Shown here one piece after another: positions 1-7,267 of a stretch of 32,659 bases of DNA; within the stretch, counting starts at the first letter, position 1, and each line of letters opens with the position of its first letter. Source of the stretch: Bacteroidales bacterium. Its GTDB lineage: Bacteria > Bacteroidota > Bacteroidia > Bacteroidales > B18-G4. The notes below the pieces were generated by a model. The model ran no database searches, had not been told where the DNA came from, and saw nothing but the letters and a program-made list of their open reading frames with translations. The stretch lies in assembly GCA_018401355.1 (NCBI GenBank), contig JAGYLD010000023.1:1-32659 (forward strand), given 5' to 3'. The position numbers were made by a program, and so were the translations under genes.

Positions 1-1
1 C

Positions 2-682
2 ACAGTAACTGTAACACAGACTGGTGATGATAACTACAACCGTACATTCCAGACTGGTGATTTCAACAGTGCAATCATAGGGCAGACAGGCAACTTTAAC
101 GACAACTTTGCCGATCAGGATGGTAACAACAATAACCTTACCCTTTCACAGATTGGTAATTCCAATTACACAGATCTTCTGCAAGAAGGAAACAACAACA
201 TTGCAGAATTAGAACAACTTGGTGACGGAAACGATATTTACATGAGCCAGGAGGGTAACAACAACGAAGTATATGCTGACCAGACAGGAAACGGCAACGT
301 ACTTACTGCTGACCAGATCGGTGAAGGCAACCTGCTTTATAGCACTCAGGATGGTAACAATAACATTACTACAGTATTGACAGAAGGTGATTTCAACTTC
401 GTAAGCGCAATGGTAGCAGGTGGTGAAGGAAACGTGATCGACATCGCACAGGATGGTGACGGCAACATCACCAACGTGGAACTTCAGGATGGAAGTGATT
501 TCAACAATGTAGACATCAGCCAGACTGGTGACGACAACATGATCGGTGAAACAATGTTCGGTGATGGTGTTGTAATCTCAGGTGACCTTAACCAGAGCAG
601 CATCTCACAAAACGGTTTCATGAACAGCGCAAAAACAACCATCACAGGTAACGGAAACATCTCAGGAATTATCCAGCACTAG
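2..682 (+). CDS. Curlin-like repeat protein, 5' truncated
   Basis: The reading frame is open from the left window edge, so the true start lies outside; 226 codons are visible. The methionine at 242 is internal: the same frame continues upstream with the same repeats. The protein is a tandem array of Q-x-G-x-x-N units. Glutamines fall at visible residues 6, 17, 28, 39, 50, 61, 72, 83, 94, 105 and 116, an exact 11-residue (33-bp) period. After about residue 127 the register loosens to 12 residues and the Q/G/N positions degrade. This resembles the curlin repeat of CsgA/CsgB, in which each strand-turn builds an amyloid beta-solenoid. By family knowledge the product would be exported, probably through a CsgG-type pore, and form extracellular fibres. 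The signal peptide and any csg neighbours are outside the window. The curlin-like call is confident; which subunit it is remains unknown. Confidence 0.85.
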   Translation, partial: TVTVTQTGDDNYNRTFQTGDFNSAIIGQTGNFNDNFADQDGNNNNLTLSQIGNSNYTDLLQEGNNNIAELEQLGDGNDIYMSQEGNNNEVYADQTGNGNVLTADQIGEGNLLYSTQDGNNNITTVLTEGDFNFVSAMVAGGEGNVIDIAQDGDGNITNVELQDGSDFNNVDISQTGDDNMIGETMFGDGVVISGDLNQSSISQNGFMNSAKTTITGNGNISGIIQH

Positions 683-715
683 GAATCCAAATAAGCCCAA
701 ATCTTTTCATGATAG

Positions 716-739
716 AGCCCGGCATCGGCCGGGCTTTTT
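716..739 (+). terminator. Rho-independent terminator of the curlin-like gene
   Basis: An 8-bp GC-rich stem (716-723 with 728-735) closes an ATCG tetraloop, and its last T starts a run of five T on the plus strand. It lies 33 bp after the stop codon of the curlin-like gene and abuts the stop codon of the convergent lipoprotein gene. The minus-strand reading has no U-tract, so it serves the plus-strand gene. Confidence 0.85.
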
Positions 740-2332
740 CTATATTATTCTTTCTTTGTGTAATTCCCTGTCAATCCTGCTTCTCCATATTTCCATTTTC
801 TGAAGGTCTTTTCCATGGTTAACATCCTTTGACATTTCCTGAAGCATTTCCTGCAACCTTTGCATATAATCCATATACATTTCTTTAAGCGCTTGCATGT
901 CGTCTATTACTCTGCCCCTTTTGCAAATGGTTTGATGCATTTGCCTTCTGAATGATTCTACAAGATCGAATTGAAGGTTTATGAACTCCAGTGAGACATC
1001 GTTTCTTTCACCATGAAAATATGAATTTTTGTTGTAAAATACAGTATGGCATGAGGGATAGATAGAATCACCCTGCTTGTTGCAATCGGCAATGATATAA
1101 AAACCGAGTTTGTAATCGTGTTCATGGTTTTCTTTGTGGTTTTTTTGAATTACCTGATTTTTGTCTGTAATCGCTGCGCCTGGTAAATCTTTCCAATTCA
1201 GACGATTCTGTTCTGACCAGTAAATGAAAGGGCAATCAGTATGTGGGTTATTTATTTCATCAGAACCATAATTTATCAGGATTCCTTCAGTACTGATCTG
1301 TGAGATTTTGTTTGCTTGCTTTTTATCCCAGATGAGACAATACTCCTGGGTCCAGAGTTGATCATTATATGGAAGCGCCAGGAGTTTCTCTTCATCACTA
1401 TTAAGTTCCGGTGGGAAACATAATGGCAACAAGAATTTATCATCATAGTTGTAAAATGTCATTTCAGCCAAGGTTGTGACTGAATGGAGCTGACCATAAT
1501 GTACTCCTTTATAATCATATGTCATATTAATTTTATCAAAAACAACTTGTTTATCAGGATTTTCTTTGAAATAAAAAGAAAGCATAACGTTCAGGTCTTT
1601 CATTCCATCTCTTCCATCAAGATTATTGGGGCTAGTTGATAGTTCTACACTTTTAATAATTTTTGTTGCATCGTTGATGATCACAAAGCCTGAACATAAT
1701 TTGGGATGATCCGTCTTAGGCCTGAAATAGATTTTTGAAAAACTTTCCCCATTTTTTAAATGCCTTTTTGCAAGTCCAATGTCGAATTTATTTTTGCTTT
1801 GGGATTTTCCCATATTGAAAGGTGAATAGAGCCGCAGCGCATCATTATTGTTATCAAATAAATCATATCCCTTTAGCAATCCAATAATGAATTGAGAATG
1901 GTTGTTTTGTCCATCTGTAATAACTTTGGCGCATCTTCCATTTTTTAGTTGCAGGTCATCAATACTCTTTCCATTGCTGAGGTTTGCCTGGTAGAACGCT
2001 TCGAAGACAGATATTGGAGTGGACTTATCCCTATATGATTCTACCGTAAGGAAAGTTCTTGAAGTACTGATAGTATTTTGCCTTTTCAGGTTTTTGATGC
2101 CATCAAACAATAAATTGATAATTTCCCTGGAGTTTTGCTGGCTGTTTTGCTCATCGAAAAATGTTGAATTGTGGTGAGAAACATCAGATTTTTGCCCAGT
2201 TTCTCCCAAATTGTAATTTAAAGGCCGGGTAAAATGGACATCAGAGGTGTTTTCAGCTATTTCTGACTGAATTCCTGGATATGCCGTACATGCTATTAGC
2301 AAAGACAGACTAAATAATACTGGGTTTTTCAT
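740..2332 (-). CDS. Putative lipoprotein of unknown function (530 aa)
   Basis: I do not recognise the family. The frame can open at a TTG at 2368, but I chose the ATG at 2332 because it begins directly with a signal peptide: MKNP, a hydrophobic stretch, then a lipobox-like LIAC at residues 16-19. A lipid-anchored envelope protein is therefore likely. No other membrane segment is visible. The body is polar, rich in N, K and D, with scattered cysteines. The last ~60 residues (MYMDYMQRLQEML onward) look helical or coiled-coil. The gene stands alone: it converges on the curlin-like gene and is followed upstream by about 280 bp without a gene. No catalytic motif could be picked out. Confidence 0.6.
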   Translation of the reverse strand: MKNPVLFSLSLLIACTAYPGIQSEIAENTSDVHFTRPLNYNLGETGQKSDVSHHNSTFFDEQNSQQNSREIINLLFDGIKNLKRQNTISTSRTFLTVESYRDKSTPISVFEAFYQANLSNGKSIDDLQLKNGRCAKVITDGQNNHSQFIIGLLKGYDLFDNNNDALRLYSPFNMGKSQSKNKFDIGLAKRHLKNGESFSKIYFRPKTDHPKLCSGFVIINDATKIIKSVELSTSPNNLDGRDGMKDLNVMLSFYFKENPDKQVVFDKINMTYDYKGVHYGQLHSVTTLAEMTFYNYDDKFLLPLCFPPELNSDEEKLLALPYNDQLWTQEYCLIWDKKQANKISQISTEGILINYGSDEINNPHTDCPFIYWSEQNRLNWKDLPGAAITDKNQVIQKNHKENHEHDYKLGFYIIADCNKQGDSIYPSCHTVFYNKNSYFHGERNDVSLEFINLQFDLVESFRRQMHQTICKRGRVIDDMQALKEMYMDYMQRLQEMLQEMSKDVNHGKDLQKMEIWRSRIDRELHKERII

Positions 2333-2499
2333 GACTTGAATTTTTAAAATTGTGCTACGAATTACCAATGCATTTCAAGCTTCAGGGTGAGAATGCCTCT
2401 TTATGAATTTTTTGGTTGGTTTGGTTTGTACGTCGATCTTAGAATTGGAGAGCTGATAGTTAATTCTGATATATAACTTCCAAAATCAAGCCAAAATTT

Positions 2500-2535
2500 G
2501 CAAGTAACACAAAGTTAAGCAGTTGTGTGATTTGC
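2500..2535 (-). terminator. Candidate hairpin downstream of the DUF1295 gene
   Basis: A 13-bp inverted repeat with two mismatches (2500-2512 with 2523-2535) encloses a 10-nt loop. It lies 75 bp past the stop of the minus-strand DUF1295 gene. Read on the minus strand it is followed by a short AAATTTT stretch, so it may be a weak terminator. The U-tract is poor. It is the only structure I see in the 278-bp gap between 2333 and 2610. Confidence 0.3.
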
Positions 2536-2610
2536 TTGATGTCTAATTATGTCTCAGAATGTACGATGAGGAACATTTCTGTACAAATATGAACAAGCGA
2601 TGATAAAGAA

Positions 2611-3489
2611 TTACTTTTTGGGAAACCACAAAACCAGTCCGGAAGATTTTTTCATATAATACCCATAACCAGGTTTTCTTTCAGCCATTCGTTTATCGAT
2701 CATCGGCACGCTGATAAAGGCGAAAAGCAGAATCATGGCCAAGGGACCTGCAAGAACCCACCATTCAAAAATGTTTTTGTCAAATGAAAAGATGGAAAGG
2801 CCCAGCCAGAAGGTTACTTCGCCAAAGTAATTGGGATGCCTTGATAGTTTCCAAAGTCCGGTCGTAAGAAAATCATCCGGACTTTTTCTTTTTCTGAGAA
2901 AGGCTTTTAACTGTTCATCGGAAGTCCATTCAATGAAAACGGCTGCCAGTGTAACAATGATGGCAATGAATTCATTCAGGTTAAAGGTGTTGCTGTCTGT
3001 TGTCAAGGCAGGATATATTGCCAGGCATCCGAGGAAAACCAGGATGGTTGGGAAAAGATGTATGCCAAGAAACGAAATTGGCCAGTAGAATCCAGGGAAT
3101 TTTTTTCTAAAATCAACATATCTCCAGTCTTCATCCTGAAGACCTTCCCATCTGCGCGCCCAATTGATGGTCAACCTCATTCCCCAGAAGCAAATTAGAC
3201 CAAAAATGACCCAGGCAACAGGAGAAGGGGGATGAATGCCTGTGTACATCCAGTACAAAGCAATGGGAAGGGGGGCTACACTCCAGTAAGGATCATAGAT
3301 GGAAGAATTGTTAAAGGCCACGGAAAAAATAAATATGACGATGGTTCCAATAATATCCAAAACCGCAGCAATAACAACCGGGTGATAATCAGTGAGAAAG
3401 GGATAGCAAAGATAAGCTATGGCAAGTGCTGCAATATACGCTGTTAAAACAATTATCAAGCCGTTGGTTTTTCCCTGGATTCTTTTCAT
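2611..3489 (-). CDS. DUF1295 / steroid 5-alpha-reductase-like membrane protein
   Basis: A 292-aa polytopic protein with about seven hydrophobic segments. It carries the hallmarks of the DUF1295 family, related to steroid 5-alpha reductases and isoprenylcysteine methyltransferases: a WARRWEGLQDEDWRY-type motif near residue 110-125 and SRHPNYFGE near residue 218-226 before the last helices. These enzymes sit in the inner membrane and probably act on lipid-like substrates using a nucleotide cofactor; the substrate here is unknown. The start is the ATG at 3489. A TAnnTTTG box ends 31 bp upstream. The gene is divergent from the SnoaL-like gene and shares a very compact promoter region with it. Confidence 0.85.
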   Translation of the reverse strand: MKRIQGKTNGLIIVLTAYIAALAIAYLCYPFLTDYHPVVIAAVLDIIGTIVIFIFSVAFNNSSIYDPYWSVAPLPIALYWMYTGIHPPSPVAWVIFGLICFWGMRLTINWARRWEGLQDEDWRYVDFRKKFPGFYWPISFLGIHLFPTILVFLGCLAIYPALTTDSNTFNLNEFIAIIVTLAAVFIEWTSDEQLKAFLRKRKSPDDFLTTGLWKLSRHPNYFGEVTFWLGLSIFSFDKNIFEWWVLAGPLAMILLFAFISVPMIDKRMAERKPGYGYYMKKSSGLVLWFPKK

Positions 3490-3510
3490 AATTTTATATT
3501 TCTTTAAATA

Positions 3511-3518
3511 TATCTTTG
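3511..3518 (+). promoter_or_regulatory. Putative -7 box (TATCTTTG) for the SnoaL-like gene
   Basis: Exact match to the Bacteroidota -7 consensus TAnnTTTG, 38 bp before the ATG at 3557. No clear TTG -33 element is visible at the usual spacing. Confidence 0.5.
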
Positions 3519-3520
3519 TG

Positions 3521-3528
3521 CAAATTTA
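3521..3528 (-). promoter_or_regulatory. Putative -7 box (TAAATTTG, minus strand) for the DUF1295 gene
   Basis: Reverse complement of CAAATTTA, an exact TAnnTTTG match on the minus strand, 31 bp before the start at 3489. It is only two bases from the plus-strand -7 box, so the two promoters face each other and overlap. Confidence 0.5.
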
Positions 3529-3556
3529 TTAATTCATAAATCAGGAGGATACTTTA

Positions 3557-4159
3557 ATGAGAAAAATTAATTCAATAAAATTATGGTTTATTTTGGTAAC
3601 ATTGTTTTTATCTGTATTTGCGATAGGGCAGGTTGAGACACGTTCCGATAAGAAAAAGGAAGGAAATGCAGAAGATCCATCACTTCGGATGCAGATGCAA
3701 ATTGAAAAGATTAATCAAAAATTTGCCCAGGCCACAATAAACCAGGATATTGAAGCCATGATGGGCTTTTATACAAATGATGTTATTTCCATGCCCAATT
3801 ATGGCAAGATGATCAAAGGTAAGCCTGCTTTAACGAAAAGCCAGGAGGAGATGATAAAATCAGGGGCAAAAGTTACTGCCATGAATCTGAAAACACTTGA
3901 GGTTTTGAAGATGGGTAGTGAGTTCATTGAAATTGGTACCTATAAGATCACTTTTCATTCTCCAAAGATGCAGATGCCTGTGACTGATGAAGGGAAATAC
4001 TTAACCATTTGGGAGAAGAAAGGCAAAGGCGACTTGAGAATAAAAGTTGAAATCTGGAATACCGATATCAATCCAATGACCTTTATGGAAAAAATGTCAA
4101 AGGAAAAGAAAACCCTTGAAGGAGCGAAACCAGCCACACCGAATGAAGAAAAACCCTAA
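3557..4159 (+). CDS. Secreted SnoaL/DUF4440-like (NTF2-fold) protein
   Basis: A 200-aa protein with a clear signal peptide (hydrophobic residues ~8-24, cleavage probably after AIGQ). Residues ~45-175 read as an NTF2-like fold of the SnoaL/DUF4440/YybH type: an INQKFAQATINQDIEAMMGFYTND-like helix-strand opening and a late strand block with YLTIWEKK. The C-terminal tail is charged and rich in K, E and P. The family includes ketosteroid-isomerase-like enzymes and pure binding domains; no activity can be assigned. The start is supported by a strong Shine-Dalgarno (AGGAGGA, from 3543) spaced for ATG 3557, unusual here since most genes in the window lack one. It is convergent with the GDPD gene. 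Confidence 0.75.
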   Translation: MRKINSIKLWFILVTLFLSVFAIGQVETRSDKKKEGNAEDPSLRMQMQIEKINQKFAQATINQDIEAMMGFYTNDVISMPNYGKMIKGKPALTKSQEEMIKSGAKVTAMNLKTLEVLKMGSEFIEIGTYKITFHSPKMQMPVTDEGKYLTIWEKKGKGDLRIKVEIWNTDINPMTFMEKMSKEKKTLEGAKPATPNEEKP

Positions 4160-4213
4160 ATGTATTCCAGAGAAAAAGAAAGTGGTACACGATATCTTCC
4201 GGAAAGCTTTGAT

Positions 4214-5122
4214 CTATTTAAGGGTCTGATTTTTTTTATCTTTTAGGATATTAATCAGGATATCCGGTCTGTCGGTAATGATCCCATCAGCTCCGATGTC
4301 CAGCAATTCAATCATTCTTACTGAATCATTGATTGTCCAGTAATGCATGGCTGTGTTGCTGCGATGGGCTGCTTTTACAATACGTTTTCTTCCAAGATTG
4401 AAATTTTTATATTCAAATGGAAGGTGATAGGCCTCATATCGTGGATATATTAGAGGATCCAGGAAAAGCATGCTAAAAACAGAAAATTTTCCTGATTCCT
4501 TTGTTGCTGCAGTAGTGTAAAGTTTACCTTGCATAATTTTCCTGAAATATTTGATCGTGGCATCATCAAATGATGATATGACAACTAAGTCTCCGCAGAG
4601 ATATTTGTCATGAAAGTCTTTTATGCTCCTGGCCGAAGTTCTTCCCCGTTTTCCTGTATCCTTGATCTCAATACTTTTAGGCACACCACGATACCTTTGA
4701 AGGACTTCTTCCAGTGTAGGAATGGAGATAATGGCATTGCTGTATGGGTTTTTACCCTTATAGTTTTTAAAATGGTGTGAAAAGTCATACTTTGAAAGGT
4801 CTTTTAAATAAAAGTCCCTGACTTTTCCCTTTCCGTTACTTACCCTGTCGATGGAGTCGTCGTGTATTACAACCGGAATAGAATCTTTGGTTAGGACAAC
4901 ATCCATTTCCAGCATATCGGCTCCTATGGCTATGGCACTGTCAAATGCAGGAATGGTGTTTTCCGGCCACAAGTCCTTTCCACCCCGGTGGGCAATAACA
5001 AGTGGTTGGTCTTTTTCAATGATCAGTTTGTTTTCGCCAGGGATCTTATTCATGGGAATAAGATGAATCACCAGCATGAAAACCAGTATGATCAATAAAA
5101 TGGTCAATAAAAATCTCTTCAT
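4214..5122 (-). CDS. Glycerophosphodiester phosphodiesterase family protein
   Basis: 302 aa. Residues ~4-22 are an N-terminal membrane anchor or uncleaved signal; the rest is a GDPD TIM-barrel. The catalytic signature is intact: H45-R46 (AHRGG), E54-N55-T56 (PENT), the metal ligands E72 and D74 (LEMD), and H87-D88. A C-terminal ADGIITDRPD motif completes the barrel. The family hydrolyses glycerophosphodiesters to glycerol-3-phosphate and an alcohol, feeding phospholipid turnover. Location is probably periplasmic, tethered to the membrane. A TAnnTTTG box lies 27 bp upstream. The GH16 gene is upstream on the same strand with an 80-bp gap. Confidence 0.88.
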   Translation of the reverse strand: MKRFLLTILLIILVFMLVIHLIPMNKIPGENKLIIEKDQPLVIAHRGGKDLWPENTIPAFDSAIAIGADMLEMDVVLTKDSIPVVIHDDSIDRVSNGKGKVRDFYLKDLSKYDFSHHFKNYKGKNPYSNAIISIPTLEEVLQRYRGVPKSIEIKDTGKRGRTSARSIKDFHDKYLCGDLVVISSFDDATIKYFRKIMQGKLYTTAATKESGKFSVFSMLFLDPLIYPRYEAYHLPFEYKNFNLGRKRIVKAAHRSNTAMHYWTINDSVRMIELLDIGADGIITDRPDILINILKDKKNQTLK

Positions 5123-5149
5123 GTTAGTTTGGGTTTTTTAGGTCGATAT

Positions 5150-5157
5150 CAAAGGTA
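5150..5157 (-). promoter_or_regulatory. Putative -7 box (TACCTTTG, minus strand) for the GDPD gene
   Basis: Reverse complement of CAAAGGTA, matching TAnnTTTG, 27 bp before the GDPD start at 5122. It suggests this gene can be transcribed apart from the GH16 gene upstream. Confidence 0.4.
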
Positions 5158-5202
5158 TTGAAAGCAAGGAAACTGATTGTTAAATTTGTGTGAAATTTTT
5201 GA

Positions 5203-5937
5203 TTATTGGGTTTTACTTTTTCTGGAATAGAATCTTACTGTTTTGTATGCGGCTGCTGAGGGGAAAAAAGTAGAATTTGTTTTTCCGGCCCAGCCATTAT
5301 TTCCTGTGACCCAAATGTTCATGAATATTCTGTGGGGTGCTTCGGGGATATGGCCCCAAATGGTTCTTTTCCTTTTGCCATCTACATACCAACGGATTTT
5401 TCTCGGGGTCCATTCAATGGCATAACTATGGTATTCTTCACTTGCTTTGAAATTGAGGTTGAATGTTTCAGGATTTTCGTGTCCGTGCTTATCCCAAACA
5501 TTAAAAATGATTGCTTTGGGATTTTTCCCGGCAAATTCAATATCAATCTCATTACCGGCTTCGGAGGTTTTCTTAAGGGTAAAAAATGATGAGACAATAC
5601 CGTTTCCGGGAGCAGCACGCATCACCACTTCATATAGACCGTAACCGAAGTATTTCCGTGTGCAGATTTCTGATCCATAATACCTCTCTTCTTCGTTTTC
5701 AGATTTGTTAACAATCAGAAATAATGTCGAGTCGTGCCGGATAACATGTTCAGGTTGAAATCGAACCACTTCATTGGAAAAATACCGGTCTGAAATAAGC
5801 CAGATGCTATCCGAGAGGCTTGAAAAATCATCTTCAAAAACAAGTGTCCATCGTTTAGGAGATTTATACGTACTGCATGCTGACAGGCTGACCAGTAAGA
5901 GGATTGCGTAAAATAGAGGCTTATTGATTTTGGTCAT
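5203..5937 (-). CDS. Glycoside hydrolase family 16 lipoprotein (beta-glucanase-like)
   Basis: 244 aa. The signal peptide ends in a lipobox (LSAC, Cys21), so the protein is probably lipid-anchored. The GH16 active-site motif EIDIEF is present, giving nucleophile E130, assisting D132 and acid/base E134. This is the regular-strand form seen in bacterial licheninases and plant XTH enzymes rather than the beta-bulge form with an extra residue. GNGIVSSFFTL before it and a WTPRKIRWYVDGK segment after it fit the beta-jellyroll. Substrate is inferred as a beta-1,3/1,4-glucan or similar; the exact linkage cannot be read from sequence. There is no carbohydrate-binding module and no SusC/SusD pair nearby, so it is not part of a visible polysaccharide-utilisation locus. 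Confidence 0.88.
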   Translation of the reverse strand: MTKINKPLFYAILLLVSLSACSTYKSPKRWTLVFEDDFSSLSDSIWLISDRYFSNEVVRFQPEHVIRHDSTLFLIVNKSENEEERYYGSEICTRKYFGYGLYEVVMRAAPGNGIVSSFFTLKKTSEAGNEIDIEFAGKNPKAIIFNVWDKHGHENPETFNLNFKASEEYHSYAIEWTPRKIRWYVDGKRKRTIWGHIPEAPHRIFMNIWVTGNNGWAGKTNSTFFPSAAAYKTVRFYSRKSKTQ

Positions 5938-6070
5938 TGTTCAAAAAAAATGTTTATCATATTTTGTTTTTGGTTTTTCACTGAAGCAAAAACATAGGGT
6001 GTCCCCGGCCTGCTGTGTAATGGGTAATAAAAAATGATCCTGAATTGATTTTTTGATGTTCGACGGGGAT

Positions 6071-6148
6071 GCCTGTGTGCTCAATAATCTTGTTAATTAC
6101 CCTTTTTTGCTGTTTGTTTTGATCAGTCATTTTTAATTGCACACAGGC
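6071..6148. repeat. Perfect 10-bp inverted repeat GCCTGTGTGC / GCACACAGGC
   Basis: Left arm 6071-6080, right arm 6139-6148, separated by 58 bp. The inner flanks share some A/T-rich partial complementarity. No transposase or target-site duplication is visible. It may be the ends of a small degenerate element or a long-armed RNA structure. Confidence 0.5.
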
Positions 6149-6275
6149 TAAATAATTGATGGAAAATAAGCTATAATATAAATTCCTTTATATGATAATT
6201 ATGGGCTTTAAAGATAATAATATAACCAATAATAAAGCTAACTCATTTTTATGTGACAAAGAAAAAAAATATGTA

Positions 6276-6283
6276 TATATTTG
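6276..6283 (+). promoter_or_regulatory. Putative -7 box (TATATTTG) of the RRM-slyD operon
   Basis: Exact TAnnTTTG match 138 bp before the RRM start. It would give a leader of about 130 nt, long for this window. No good TTG -33 element is seen. Confidence 0.45.
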
Positions 6284-6372
6284 TGGTGTCCTTAAATAAC
6301 CAACTCTTGAATCAATTTAGGTATGCCTGCCAGGAAAATTCCGGTTGTTTTCAGAGAATAGTATTAAGGTTG

Positions 6373-6394
6373 TTCCATGTGTTTAAACATGGGA
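6373..6394 (+). promoter_or_regulatory. Leader hairpin before the RRM gene
   Basis: An 8-bp stem (6373-6380 with 6387-6394, one G-T pair) with a GTTTAA loop, centred on the palindrome GTTTAAAC. It ends 27 nt before the ATG and is followed by a run of nine T just before the start codon. It could be an attenuator or an mRNA thermosensor-like leader; the gap between stem and T-run argues against a simple terminator. Confidence 0.4.
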
Positions 6395-6421
6395 TATTTG
6401 TTTAATTAAATTTTTTTTTCT

Positions 6422-6670
6422 ATGAACATTTATGTAGGTAATTTAAACTATGACTTGCAGGAATCTGATCTACAGCAAGTTTTTAGCGAATACGGAGAAG
6501 TAGAATCCGTAAAAATCATTAAAGACCGTGATACTGGTCGCGGTAAAGGTTTTGGTTTTGTCATCATGCCCAATGACGAGGAAGGTGAAGCAGCAATTAA
6601 AGCACTTGACGGTTTTAAAGTAATGGACAGGATGTTGCGTGTAAACGAGGCAAGACCACAAAGACAATAA
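6422..6670 (+). CDS. RRM-type RNA-binding protein
   Basis: An 82-aa protein that is almost entirely one RNA recognition motif: RNP2 IYVGNL at residues 3-8 and RNP1 GKGFGFVIM at 41-49, with a short basic tail. These single-RRM proteins are common in Bacteroidota and cyanobacteria; cyanobacterial members are often cold-induced and bind U-rich single-stranded RNA. The long leader with a hairpin is consistent with post-transcriptional control. It is followed after 28 bp by the SlyD-like prolyl isomerase gene, so the two are probably co-transcribed, pairing an RNA-binding protein with a folding helper. Confidence 0.93.
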   Translation: MNIYVGNLNYDLQESDLQQVFSEYGEVESVKIIKDRDTGRGKGFGFVIMPNDEEGEAAIKALDGFKVMDRMLRVNEARPQRQ

Positions 6671-6698
6671 TCTAATTAAAGGATTACAAGGAGTTAAT

Positions 6699-7127
6699 AT
6701 GTCAAAAGCAAAAAAAGACGACAAAGTAAAAGTACATTATACAGGAAAATTAGATAACGGTCAGGTATTTGATACCTCTGAAAACCGTGAGCCACTTGAG
6801 TTCGTTTTGGGTGAAGGTAAATTGATCCCCGGATTTGAGGACGCGGTTGTAGGAATGGAACTCAATGAAACCAGGACTGCAAAAATACCGGTTACAGATG
6901 CTTATGGAGAAAGACGTGCTGATCTGTTACAAGAAGTACCGAAAAGCATGCTTCCACCTGATCTTGACCCAAAGGTAGGAATGCAGTTGGCAACTAAACA
7001 GCAAGATGGACAGCAAATGGTTGTGCATGTTGCGGAAATTAAAGATGAAAGTATTGTTATTGATGCCAACCATCCACTGGCAGGGGAAAACCTGACTTTT
7101 GATATTAAGTTGGTTGAGATTGTTTAA
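6699..7127 (+). CDS. slyD: FKBP-type peptidyl-prolyl cis-trans isomerase, SlyD-like
   Basis: 142 aa. The N-terminal FKBP half is clear (VKVHYTGKLDNGQVFDTS, then GKLIPGFEDAVVGME), with an insert-in-flap domain at residues ~72-125 of SlyD type. The histidine/cysteine-rich nickel-binding tail of E. coli SlyD is absent: the protein ends at LVEIV. It should be a cytoplasmic prolyl isomerase and chaperone. Enterobacterial SlyD also delivers nickel to hydrogenase, but without the tail that role is unlikely here. The start at 6699 is supported by the Shine-Dalgarno AAGGAG at 6688-6693. A strong terminator follows 22 bp after the stop. Confidence 0.9.
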   Translation: MSKAKKDDKVKVHYTGKLDNGQVFDTSENREPLEFVLGEGKLIPGFEDAVVGMELNETRTAKIPVTDAYGERRADLLQEVPKSMLPPDLDPKVGMQLATKQQDGQQMVVHVAEIKDESIVIDANHPLAGENLTFDIKLVEIV

Positions 7128-7149
7128 AATCCTTATTGAAAAATAAGAT

Positions 7150-7179
7150 AAAGAGGCTGTCCAAAAAGACAGCCTCTTT
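7150..7179. terminator. 12-bp-stem hairpin terminator
   Basis: Perfect stem 7150-7161 / 7168-7179 (AAAGAGGCTGTC and complement) with a CAAAAA loop. The arms begin with AAA and end with TTT, so it can work in both directions. It closes the RRM-slyD unit; the convergent outer-membrane gene stops at 7268. Confidence 0.88.
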
Positions 7180-7267
7180 GCTATGGATTGATCTGGCTTA
7201 GTATAGTTTAGTTTTTTTCATTGAATACATTGTGTGTTATGCAACAATGTGAACATAAAGGTTTTTG

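Larger units (their letters stand above)
5938..6421. other. 484-bp gene-free region between GH16 and the RRM gene
   Basis: No convincing coding sequence in any frame. AT-rich, especially 6150-6280. It holds a 10-bp perfect inverted repeat (6071-6080 and 6139-6148), a -7-like box at 6276-6283 and a hairpin at 6373-6394 in the presumed leader of the RRM gene. The GH16 gene starts divergently at 5937, so its promoter must also lie here, but I see no good TAnnTTTG match for it. Confidence 0.6.

Noticed and set aside
2-382. 33-bp periodic sequence as a CRISPR or DNA tandem repeat
   Set aside because: The period is in the protein (Q-x-G-x-x-N every 11 residues) with many nucleotide differences between units and one continuous frame, so it is a coding repeat.
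242-682. Curlin-like gene starting at ATG 242
   Set aside because: The same frame is open to the left edge and carries the same repeats in perfect register, so the gene is truncated by the window.
6089-6103. TTGTTAATTACCC as a possible Rex site
   Set aside because: Only one half-site is present; the expected TTAACAA half is missing.
6699-7127. SlyD-like protein as a nickel chaperone for the hyp system
   Set aside because: It lacks the His/Cys-rich C-terminal tail and lies 14 kb from the hyp genes with its own terminator.
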